From: Ananas comosus
Lineage: Eukaryota > Streptophyta > Magnoliopsida > Poales > Bromeliaceae
Length of the DNA: 64,000 nucleotides
Reading direction: 5' to 3'
NCBI RefSeq assembly: GCF_001540865.1
Contig: NC_033631.1
Span: 5,810,827-5,874,826, forward strand
The notes beneath the pieces were generated by a model, which did no database searches, was not told the DNA's origin, and saw only the letters and a list, made by a program, of their open reading frames with translations. Below, piece by piece: positions 22,908-33,000 of the stretch. The number at the start of each line of letters is the position of its first letter. Within the stretch, counting starts at the first letter, position 1. The position numbers were made by a program, and so were the translations under genes.

Positions 22908-24187
22908 TGTCACGCCTGAGTACCAGCGGAAGCATAACCGGTACGTGCACAGACCCGCCATACACCTGCAGTATATAAGGCGTCTACGAAGAAAGCAAGT
23001 CGATAGGAAATAAAACAGAGAGAGTCCTATCCTGATATCAGAGCAATATACAAGTCGATATACTATCAGTAAAAGAACAAAGAGTATACAATCCAAAAAT
23101 CTCAGCAAAAGGAGAAGAAGTATGAACTATAACATCTGGATCTACAACTCATATACAACACAGGGCACACAAAATATCTGTACAAAGGTGGTCACTCTAT
23201 ACAATGGACATCACCCTCGGCCGTAGCCCGAGTAGCAAGGTGATCGACTAGCACGCTCCTAGCAAAGTCTAGCTAGACGCGACTCCCTTGCCACGATCCC
23301 TAGCCTCTCCTGTAGATGGCTCTGTAAAAACAACCATAAAAAGGGCGTGAGAACTATTAACAATAGTTCCCAGTGGGTAAGCCGCCAGCCTCGGCGAATT
23401 ACACCACTAGGCTCATGATGTATTAAATGAAAACGAAAGCAGTAATTGCAAGATATATAATTATGCAATGCTAACAGGTATGAGCATGTAAGCAACATGT
23501 AATCATGGCTTCAACAGTAATGAATCAACTGAATAATAGAAGCAAAGCAACTATGATAAGCATGCACATAAGTATAAATGTGGAAGTAACTACTGTACAC
23601 TGTAACTGGTAATCGTTCATTACTGTCTAATTTCCTTTAGCACTTTCCTTTCATTCACAGGGATCTACTCAAGGTAGTCCAGCTTGCGCCGCGCCTAATG
23701 GCCCCGTGGTAGTATACACTCCCCACGGCAATCCACTTCGGCACCCAATCCCGCACGGGCGAACAACTGTCGCGTAGGCGAACTCCGGAGTGCCGGCTTG
23801 TAGGGAGCTACCCTCACAAGCGGGTGCGAATGAGCACGATGGCAAGCAAGCAAAGTCCATTATCCACGTGTCTCAATTTTCATATTTTCATTTGCCAAAT
23901 CTTACCTTCGATCCTCAGATCGGAATTTCAATACACAAATAGTAACAAGAACTAGTATCCACTAGATTGTAAACATGTAAGGGTAATGCTAAATCACATG
24001 GCATTATAATCTTTTCACTATTATGACACTAACAACATAGTCATAGTTCTCTACTTTAGAGTCAAGAGCATGTCATTGTTCTCTATTGTTCATAAGTCAT
24101 TCAACTGAATTGAATAAATGCTTAAGTAGAATGAGAATCTCTAAAGTATAGAGAATATATTATGGCATGAAAGTTACTTCATATTCA
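22908..24187 (-). mobile_element. Gypsy LTR fragment nested in the previous LTR
   Basis: It begins TGTCACGCCTGAGTACC after AGGCG and matches 1758-2386 very closely, then extends about 650 bp further into the gap. It contains the conserved GGGCGTGAGAACTATTAACAATAGTTCCCAGTGGG module (23342-23377, in two arms) and an acceptor-like TTTTTACAG on its own strand at about 23325. The promoter half is not visible. It is the youngest layer of the 16-24 kb nest. Confidence 0.82.
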
Positions 24188-24287
24188 NNNNNNNNNNNNN
24201 NNNNNNNNNNNNNNNNNNNNNNNNNNNNNNNNNNNNNNNNNNNNNNNNNNNNNNNNNNNNNNNNNNNNNNNNNNNNNNNNNNNNNNN
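24188..24287. other. Assembly gap (100 N)
   Basis: A run of 100 N, a conventional gap of unknown size, sits inside the nested LTRs. The missing pol of the plus gypsy element and the LTR remainders may be here. Confidence 0.99.
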
Positions 24288-24590
24288 TTGGCCCACTTGG
24301 CCCAACTAGCCCTTTAGTGCCATGAGATTTTGATTTTTCTTTTTCTTTTTCTCTCTATATATACAAAGTTATGCTGGAATATTATTAATAACATGATAAT
24401 AATCATTTTGTGACAAAAAAAAAATGTATAGAATTTTTCAGAATTATTACCCATTTTCGTATGACTATCCAATCCTCAATATTTTAATTTTGTTATCTCA
24501 TCTTATATACTTTATTTGATTTGATGTGAGACAATTTGTCAATTTTCTACTTTAAAATTAGGATGCGTTGTTTATATTTACCAGCATACT
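24288..24590. other. No gene recognised
   Basis: AT-rich intergenic sequence between the gap and the next MITE. Confidence 0.6.
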
Positions 24591-24599
24591 TAACATGTT

Positions 24600-25219
24600 G
24601 AGAGAGGCTACTATGCTTCTAGAAGCACGGAGCCTCTCGTACTTTCAGGTCGTTTTTGATGTTGCGACTTTCGAATCGTCAATCGGCTCCGTTAAACTTG
24701 ATCTAGAGTATTTGAAGTACCTAAAAAATAAATTTTGATATTTTTTAATATCATTTGCCTAGTGAACTAAGGAGCTCAAAATCAACAGCTGAAAATAAAA
24801 ATCTTACAAAACGTGATAATATGACATTAAAATTTTAGATCAAATATATTGATCTTGTTTTATATTGCATAAAAATTTTTCTATCAAAATTTTACGTGAT
24901 TTGGATATTTCTACACCGTTAAACTTGCAAACGGCTTACCACGGCCATTAAAATGATTGATTTTGAGTCCCTTCGATCACTAGGCAAATGATATCGAAAA
25001 ATCATAAAATTTATTTTCTAAGTACTTCAAATACTCTAGATCAAGTTTAACAGAGCCGATCGACGATTCGAAAGTTGCAACATCGAAAACGATCTGGAAG
25101 TACGGAAGGCTCCGTGATCAAGTTTAACGGAGCCGATAGACGATTCGAAAGTCGCAACATCGAAAACGATCTGGAAGTACGGAAGGCTCTGTGCTTCCAG
25201 AAGCATAGTAGCCTCACTC
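24600..25219. mobile_element. MULE-like MITE with long TIRs, 9-bp TSD TAACATGTT (member B)
   Basis: The 620-bp element starts GAGAGAGGCTACTATGCTTCT and ends AGAAGCATAGTAGCCTCACTC. TAACATGTT flanks it at 24591-24599 and 25220-25228. A 9-bp duplication plus long inverted arms (about 200 bp each, CGACTTTCGAATCGTC arm) points to a non-autonomous Mutator-like element. Near the right end a segment of about 76 bp (GATCAAGTTTAAC to GGAAGGCTC) is duplicated in tandem (25037-25113 and 25114-25192). No coding capacity. This is the best-delimited member of the family in the window. Confidence 0.88.
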
Positions 25220-25228
25220 TAACATGTT

Positions 25229-25714
25229 TCATATAATTAATGTTACTATAAATTTATCAAAATTAAAAACAAACCTAAACTTTATACCGAGAGAACAATC
25301 AAATGAGGTAAGGTAAATAAATTGAAAAGTTGGATAACAAAATCAAAAGTTTTAAAGGAATCAAAATTTCAGGAAAATGAGTAGTCGGATCAAAATGAAT
25401 TATAGTTCAAATAAGTTTTATAAATTTTTACTAAAATAAAACAAATGGAAAGATACAGACTCTCCTTTCTAGGATAAAATATTTTTGGTTTGTGAGAGAC
25501 CTGTTTGAACAAGAATAGGGTATTCTCTGAAACCAATGTATCTATACGCCATGTATATCACCTAAGTTTTGCCGATCATTTTGTTAAATTCAAAATCTAC
25601 TACGATAAGTGTGATCTGCCGCATTCAAAAGACTTATGTGTGAGACATAGGGCAGGCAAATAAGCGAGCCAGCTCGTGTTCGACTCGCATTCGGCTCGAA
25701 TTAATTTTAAGCCT
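25229..25714. other. No gene recognised
   Basis: AT-rich sequence without recognisable features. Its end (AGCGAGCCAGCTCG, GGCTCGAATT) resembles decayed hAT-terminal sequence but cannot be delimited. Confidence 0.5.
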
Positions 25715-25804
25715 AGCTTGAGACTAAATTTATGCTCGAAATTAATTTCAAGCCGAGCTTGAGACTAAATTTATGCTCGAAATTAATTTCAAGCCGAGCT
25801 TGAG
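25715..25804 (+). repeat. 41-bp tandem repeat
   Basis: Two complete copies of AGCTTGAGACTAAATTTATG...TTCAAGCCG start at 25715 and 25756, with the beginning of a third at 25797. Confidence 0.9.
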
Positions 25805-25867
25805 TATTGCTGGGCTCGCTTGAATTAGACTCGAAAAGCTCGAAATATATATATATATATATATATA

Positions 25868-26403
25868 GAGTGAGGCTACTATGCTATCGGAAGCACGGAG
25901 CCTTCCGTGCTTCCAACTCGTTTTCGATGTTGCCACTTTCGAATCGTCGATCGGCTCTGTTAAACTTGATCTAGAGTATTTGGAGTACCTAGAAAATAAA
26001 TTTTATTATTTTTCGATATCATTTATCTAGAGATCGAATGGGTCAAAATCAACGGCTGAAAATAAAATCTTACAAAATGTAATAATATGAGATTAAAATT
26101 TAAATCAAGATATTGATTTTGTTTATATAGTATAAAGAATTTTCTATCAAAATTTCACGTGATTTGGATATTTCTACACCGTTAAACTTGCAACGGCTCA
26201 CTACGGCCTATGAAATTTGTTGATTTTGGAGCCATTGATCACTAGATAAATGATATCGAAAAATAATAAATTTATTTTCTAGGTACTCCAAATATCCTAG
26301 ATCAAGTTTAACAGAGGCCGATCGACGAATCGAAAGTCGCAACATCGTAAAATGAGCTGGAAGCACGGAAGGCTCCGTGGCTTCCGATAGCATGGTAGCC
26401 TCA

Positions 26404-26406
<3 letters not shown>
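25868..26406. mobile_element. MULE-like MITE (member C) in a TA microsatellite
   Basis: GAGTGAGGCTACTATGCTATCGG at the left and, inverted, the same sequence at the right (CCGATAGCATGGTAGCCTCACTC) define a 539-bp element. Long inverted arms with GCACGGAGCCTTCCGTGCTTCC next to each end add small palindromes. Both flanks are TA repeats, so the 9-bp duplication cannot be resolved. It is clearly related to 24600-25219. Confidence 0.88.

Positions 26407-26452
<46 letters not shown>
26407..26452. repeat. (TA)n microsatellite between two MITEs
   Basis: 46 bp of TA dinucleotides exactly separates the element ending at 26406 from the one starting at 26453. Confidence 0.95.
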
Positions 26453-26454
<2 letters not shown>

Positions 26455-26992
26455 CCATGGCTACTATACTATTATGAAGTATTGGAGCCCTCGTACTCAT
26501 AAGTTGTTTTCAATAATTAGAGCTTCCGAATCGACGATCCACTCCGTTAAATATGATCTATAGTATTTGAAACTTCTAGAAAATAATTTCTTAAATTTCA
26601 AAATCATAATAAAGTCCATCAAATAGGCATAAAATGAACGGTCAAAATCGAACGACGCCCTAATAAGGATGATCGGATCCTTCAATTCAAGATCGGAGTT
26701 ATTGATCTTTATCTATGTAGTGAATAGAATTTCTATCAAAAATTCAACAAATCCGATTCTTTCCACCGTTAAACTAGCAAGTACCCCATTACGGCCGTTA
26801 AAAATTGTCAAATTTGTGACCTCTTGATCCTAAGGTAAATGATGCACGAAAAATTATTAAAATTTGATTCTAGAAGTTTAAATGCTGTAAATAACGTTTA
26901 ACGTGTGGATCGTCGATTCAGAAGCTCTATCATCGAAACAACTTATGAGTACGAGGGGGGATCGTACTCATAATACTATAGTAGCCGGACCC
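26453..26992. mobile_element. MULE-like MITE, diverged subfamily (member D)
   Basis: Left end GGCCATGGCTACTATACTATTATGA and right end, inverted, GGTCCGGCTACTATAGTATTATGA. Internal arms (AGCTTCCGAATCGACGATCC and its inverse) mirror each other with the same CCGTTAAACTAGCAA centre as other members. About 540 bp. Confidence 0.78.
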
Positions 26993-27003
26993 TATTATAT
27001 ATA

Positions 27004-28600
27004 TGGCCAATTTGCATAAAAAATCCACTTATTTTGGACTTTTCCAAAATCGGCCACCTTTTTCGTTTTTGCAGATTCGGTCTGCTTTTCAGCAAACTAA
27101 CAAAATACCCTTATTACTTTTTCTCTTCCTCTTCTCTTTCCTCTTCGTTTCTGTCATTCTTTTTTTTTTTCTCGCCGAAAAAAAAAGGAGGCGGATCGCA
27201 CACCGTCACCTCCCTCCTCACCCTCCTCTTCACCGTGCTCCCTCCTCACCCTCCTCTCCACCGCCACGCGACCCCCTCCTCTCCCACGCCGCCGCCGAGC
27301 CCACCCCCCACAGTCGTCTCCGCGCGTCGCCGAGCCCACGGCCATGGCGGCGGCGGCCGATGGCCGCGTCAGTCCGTCTCCGTCGCCGAGCCCTCGTCCG
27401 CCGCCGCGGTCGTCGTCGCTGTCGGCTGCGCGGCGGAGGAAGAGGCTGCGGAGTTCGTCGCCGGCGACTAGAGCGGAGCGACCCGGGATTGGCGGCCCGG
27501 CCGACGCCGTCGCGCGTCGGCGTCGGCCTGCTGCTCTCGGCCATCGCGCAAGCCGGCCGGACCTCGTCAGCTGCTGCTGGAGTTCGGCACGGACGTCGAG
27601 CCCCCGGGCGCGGGCCGACGACGTCGCTGAGGCGTCGGTCGGCAGCGGGCGGGGGAGGTGCTGATCCCGGGCTACTCCTGGCACGGGCGCGGCAGCCGCG
27701 GTGCAGGGCAGGGTCGGCGACGCGGGCGGTGCACGCAGCGCGGCGGCGGCGGGGCACGCGGCGCGCTGCGGCTGCTTCTTCTTCTTCTTCATAATGTAAT
27801 GGTGCACATTACACCATTAATGGTGTAATTTCATGGTGTAATGGGTGTAATGGTGGACCATTAGTGTAATGGTGCACCATTGCACCATTACACCATTAAT
27901 GGTGCAATGGTGCACCATTACACATTAATGGGCGTGGGCTTGGCGACGCAACGGAGACGACGAGGTGACGGCGACGGAGACGACGGGGGGTGACGAAGGC
28001 TCAGCAAGGAGTGGACGAGGCAGTCGGCAGGGGGCGGGACGTGGCTCGGCGACGACGACAGTGACGATAGACGACGGTGGGTGGGCTCGGCGGCCGGGAG
28101 AGGAGGAGGGCTCGGTGGCGGAGCTTCGCGTGAAGAGGAGACGATCGGGGGACTCCTCGACTTGAGCTTGCGAGGACTTGCTCCGCCCCTGCACTTCGGT
28201 GACGAGCGCGGCGGCGGTTCGGCTTGTGGAGGCGGAGGAGGAGGATGCGGAGCTTCGCGGGGGGCTTGAGAGGTGACGGAAGTGAGGAGGGCTTGAGGAG
28301 GAGAGAGAAAGAGGAAGAGAGAAAGAGAGGCGAGACGACGGTGGGGGTGGCTCGGCGGCGGCGGGGGAGAGTTGGAGGGTTCGGCTTGCGGAGGGCGGAG
28401 GAGGGCTCACGCGGGGCATCGAAAAGAAGAAAAAAAAAAAAATAATAACGGAAGAAACGAAGAGGAGAGAGAAAGAGGAAGAGAAAAAGTAATAAGGTAT
28501 TTTGGTCAGTTTACTAAAAAACGGACGAATCTGCAAAAACGAAAAAAGTGACCCGATTTGCAAAAGCCCAAAATAAGTGGATTTTTATGCAAAAAGGCCA
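27004..28600. mobile_element. Long-TIR transposon with GC-rich cargo (Pack-MULE-like)
   Basis: The first about 170 bp (TGGCCAATTTGCATAAAAAA, then CCACTTATTTTGGACTTTTC, CGTTTTTGCAGATTCGGTC, ACCCTTATTACTTTTTCTC) recurs inverted at 28435-28600. The AT-rich arms enclose about 1.25 kb of very GC-rich sequence (CGGCGG/GACGACGG runs) with overlapping open frames on all strands and no recognisable domain. This architecture fits Pack-MULEs that captured GC-rich genomic fragments. A target duplication was not found with certainty, so MULE membership is inferred. Confidence 0.75.
27791..27930. repeat. Palindromic TGGTGCACCATTACACC cluster
   Basis: About 140 bp made almost wholly of overlapping TGGTGCACCA, ATTACACCATTAATGGTGTAAT and ATGGTGTAATGGTG motifs, which pair with each other in many registers. 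It lies in the centre of the GC-rich element and contrasts in composition with its surroundings. Confidence 0.88.
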
Positions 28601-28630
28601 ATATGCTATAGTATATATATATATATATAT

Positions 28631-28653
28631 AGGGTTTAGGGTTTAGGGTTTAG
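28631..28653 (+). repeat. Short interstitial telomere-type repeat
   Basis: AGGGTTTAGGGTTTAGGGTTTAG, three tandem copies of the plant telomere heptamer TTTAGGG, between a TA tract and a MITE fragment. Confidence 0.9.
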
Positions 28654-28663
28654 CGTATATATA

Positions 28664-28905
28664 TGAGCTAGGCTCCTATGCTTTCAAAAGTATGAAAGTC
28701 TTCGTACTTATAAGTTGTTTTCAATAATGGGACATCCGATTTGGCGACCGATTCCGTTAGACATGATTTACGTTATTAGAACTACATAGAAACCAAATTT
28801 CATAATTTTTTGACTTTGTTTGTCTAGTAAACGAGTAATCTCAAAATGAACGGCTGAAAATAAAAATCTCATAAAAAATAGTGATAAAAAACTCAAATTT
28901 CATAT
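28664..28905. mobile_element. MITE half-element
   Basis: It begins GAGCTAGGCTCCTATGCTTTC and follows the left half of the family up to AACGGCTGAAAATAAAAATC, then breaks off. The matching right arm is missing. Confidence 0.65.
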
Positions 28906-28907
28906 TA

Positions 28908-28988
28908 TGAAGGCGGTGAATCATTCACCGCATTCATTATATATATATATATATGTAAAAGCGGTGAATCATTCACCGCCTTCATAAC
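28908..28988. repeat. Inverted pair of GCGGTGAATCATTCACCGC palindromes
   Basis: TATGAAGGCGGTGAATCATT at the left and AATCATTCACCGCCTTCATA at the right face each other across a TA-rich 40-bp centre. Each copy is itself a 9+1+9 palindrome (GCGGTGAAT C ATTCACCGC). It could be the tips of a tiny MITE. Confidence 0.85.
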
Positions 28989-28989
28989 A

Positions 28990-30030
28990 AAATTACGACG
29001 TGGTGCCCACATGGCGAAAGAAGGATTACTTTTCCAAATAAAATTTTGACAGGATCATTTTTCAAATTTCAAAATTTTGGAGGGTCATTTTATAAAAAAG
29101 CCCTAATTGTACAATAATATCTATTCGAAACTTTTCAAAATAAGAATACAAATAACTCTTTTTTTAATTAAAATTCGTCTAATGCCTTCTTGCAATTAAT
29201 AGTAGAAACAAAAAAGATCCAAATAAATTCTTAAACCCCTGAAGACAATATCATTTTAGCTTTCATGGGAGAAAAAAACATTACATAATTTGTTTGTTAC
29301 TCGACATTTTTGAGTTTTGAAGCAGAGTAATTTCATAAGCCAAGCCAAATAGCATGTAAAACTCTCCTACTCCAATTAGTTTTCACGCGCTCTTCAAAAT
29401 ATAAACCTCAATAAGTAGTGTAAGCACTAAATTTCGAAGCGCTCTTCAAAATATAAACCTCAGTAAGTAGTGTAAGCACTAACTTTCGAAGCCCTCTTAG
29501 TTTGTAGAGACACGTTGATTTGAGTAGAGTTTTAGAATTAATTCAAAGAGACTGACACTTTTTGCACAAATACTTCAACAGCTACTCTAGAAAAGTTTCA
29601 TCTTTCTGTTTATCAAATATCAAACTGTTATTTCTCAAGTACAAAACATGCCACAAGAAAGAACATCTCAACATATTACCTCATCCATTTTGCAATCATA
29701 ATTAAAGATGTACTGAAATTGAGCAACTGTATCTATCTTCATATAATATCAGAACAGAAAGTTTTGAGTTCAAATTCCGCTAGCCTCGTAGCCTCAATCA
29801 AGATGTCAAAAGTGCAGCTACTGGTGAATTTGAAATCTGAGAAACAACGGCATTTAGCATTATATAATTAATCGCAAACGAGGGAGCAAGCAACAGCGTC
29901 CACAATGTCAGACAAAACAAGGCCCAAATCAAAGTGACACAAAATAAAACACACTGAAAAAAGAGGGGAAAAAATAGACGAAGCATCGGTATTCGGAGGG
30001 CTTTGCATCTCTGAATTACACTTCAATCAT
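28990..30030. other. Intergenic region downstream of sucrose synthase
   Basis: AT-rich sequence containing a 52-bp tandem duplication and the presumed 3' untranslated region and polyadenylation signals of the sucrose synthase gene (adjacent to 30030, minus strand). No other gene. Confidence 0.6.
29389..29492 (+). repeat. 52-bp tandem duplication
   Basis: GCTCTTCAAAATATAAACCT...AAGTAGTGTAAGCAC...TTTCGAA occurs at 29389-29440 and 29441-29492 with three mismatches. Confidence 0.92.
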
Positions 30031-33000
30031 TCAGTGCCGTTGGCGGGCAGTCTCTCCATCAACGGCCAAAGGAACGGAGCTCGCCTGCATCGACGATAAA
30101 CACCAAATTCAGAAACCAATTAAACAAAACTTCATAGTACTTACACATGATAAGATCGAAAAGGAAAAACTCACCAAACTACGGTATTTGAGCGCGTAAA
30201 ACATCTCAAGGTAACGGCGGGTCTCGCGCCTCTCAAGGTTCGAGACATACTTCCAGAAGCCATACACACCAGTTAATGTCATCAACCTCTCAGAGTACAG
30301 CTTCCAAGTGTACCTAAGAACATAAAAGAAAAGGCGCAAATTTTTATTTGAAGTGGAGAAATTTTAATAGGAATAAATAAATTTCTTTTGCTGAGTTGTG
30401 ACAGATACTTTTCATAGATCCTTCGCAAGCCTCCTTGCGAGATCTGGTCCCAGTAAGTAGGATCTTCCTTGCATTTCCCGAAGAAACTGACCAAAATTTC
30501 AGCGGCTTTGTCGCCCTGATAAGGATCAATGTGGAAGCCCGAAACGCCGTCGACTATAATCTCCGCGGGTCCACCATGGCATGTCGCAAATGTCGGGAGA
30601 CCGCATGTCATCGCCTCGATTACCGTGAGCCCAAATGCTTCGTAAAAGGCGGGCTTAAGACAAGAAAGAGAAAGTGGGAAAAAAAAAAAGAAAAAGAAAC
30701 ACCAGTGAGACTCAAAATCAACATATTCTCTCTATTTGATCTGAAACTTCCAAATTAGTAAGATTTTAGTAGGAGTTTCATTTAGGAGTTTGATTCAGAC
30801 TATGATATGATCGAAATATCGAAAACTTCCCCTGAATGTGGCCTAGGCGTGTATAGTAGTTGTCGACAGGTAGTCTAGGGTAGATTTTGCTTTGTAATTT
30901 ACCTGTACAAAAGCTCCTTTAGTATCTGCAATGTAACGGTAGAGCTCGCCATTGCGGACCCGGTTCATTTGCGCGGAGATCCAGCGGATTTGGCCATTGA
31001 GATTGTACTGCTCGATGAGGCTGTACATCTTCTTGAACTCGGCTTGCTCCTCCTTATCCTTGGATTCTTTGCCATGATCGCCGGCCACCACCACGAGGTT
31101 CACCAATTCCCTTAGCCGGGGGTTCTTGCCGTAGAACTCGACCAAACCGGTTATGTTCTTCACTCGGTCCAGCCTCGCCATTGAGAAGATAATTGGCTTG
31201 TTTTTATCTTCCAAAACAAACCTGCAGAAGTTTTAAGTTCACGAATCAGCCCATGCCAGGGGAAATTTGTGTAAATTATTGTGTATTTACTGGATACAAA
31301 TGCTTACTTGTGTTCGTCGTTCTCAACAGAGCTGAAGAGAAGTTCCTCGATTTCCGGGTGGAAGGCAGTAAGCCTCTTATCCGCTTCCGAGTAAGGGAAA
31401 TATACCGACATGTCAGCCCCAGGAGAGACGATGTTGAACTTTGGATCGAATACATCAATGCCATGAACCACTCGGTAAAGCCCGGGGAGAGCGAACGCGG
31501 TGTGAGATTCGTATTGCCCCACAGTGTCCTTGCTGAAATAAAGATACATACAAATCAATCAGCTTCACCATAAGCATAGGAAATAACTCATTTCATTAAT
31601 CTGAGATACCGATATGTACAATTACCTTCCGGCAATCTCTTGGAAGGTACTGGTGATGATGAAATCGGCATGGTTCATGGCAATTAGATCGGCCGTGAAC
31701 TGGCACGAGAAGTGGTACTGGTTCTCAAAGTCCTTCCAATATATGTCCGAATTAGGATACTTTGTTTTCTCCAAGGCGTGGGCGATTGTGCACTATCCGA
31801 GAACGAAAGGATATATGTGAGTTAAATTCCAGAAACTAAGTTCACGTAAATAAGACGAGTCTACATCATGGTTGAGCAGACAAACCTGAGTAACTCCGAG
31901 CTTGTGAGCTAGCAAAGAAGCTACAAGATTTCCGTCACTATAGTTTCCGATAATGAGATCTGGCTTGGCCTGCAGTTCTCCCGCTATCTCATTCGCGACA
32001 TCCTATTAACAAAGCAAGAAATCTTCAGAATTATAGCTATTTAGGATACAAGAGTGGTCTCAGAAATTTTCTTTTTTCTCGGAGTTGATTATGTCATGCA
32101 CCTCGGTGTAAGTCTCCAGGTACGGCCAAACATCGAAACGGGAAATCCATTTGCGAAGGATTCCGTTCTCCGTTCTAAACGGGACCCGGAGAATGCTCGT
32201 GTGCTCAGTCCCGATGACCTTCTCGAGACGCTGCCCGCATGTAGTTCCGACTGCATCAGGTAGCAGTCTGGTCACCTGAATCGACGGAAATTAGACTTCA
32301 GTAATACATTCCTCAGTAGGCCATTTTCGCAAGGCTAAAATCTGTGCATCTAAATAAACACATGTATGGTATATCATCAAACTTACTATGAGAATTTTCG
32401 GAGTGACGTCGAGGCCTTGTTGCTTAATCCTGAGGAGCATCTCGTTCTCCAGAGCACGGACTTGATCCAAAATATAAACAATCTGCAAACACAATAGTCA
32501 GGTTCAGAGGAGTCTGATCATCTGTAACTTCAATTATGCAGATCAAATTTTTGTTTTTTTCAAGTGTTTGTACCTGGCCGCCTGTATCAGGGTACCCTAA
32601 AACATTGGCTTGGGCGAAGTAACCGTGGGGAGAAAGAATGACCACATTAAACATCATCGGAACCGTTCCCAAAAACTTCTCCAAGTTGCAGGGATCGGGT
32701 GCCTCAAGAAGCTCGAGGAGCAGATGAATAGTCTCGAGCGTGCGCTTCGCGGTGTCGCCCCAACCCTTCTCCAATCCAAGCTCTTGAAATCTACGTACAT
32801 GCCGTTGAAATTTCAAAACAGTATATGATTAGTCGATGCGTTGGCTATAGGGGATATGTGAATTACAATCTCAAGTAGTAGACAAAGTACCTGTGATTGA
32901 AGTCGGAGTAGGGAGTATCTTGAGGGATGCTCAACAGATACTCCTCCGCCTTCCTCAGAGAAGATTGGAGAGCGCTGAGGCTCTGAATTCTATCATTCAA

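Noticed and set aside
27034..27807. Long overlapping ORFs (up to 263 codons) on both strands
   Set aside because: GC-rich sequence lacks stops by composition; Arg/Pro/Ala/Ser low complexity, no domain, no conserved start; lies inside a transposon.
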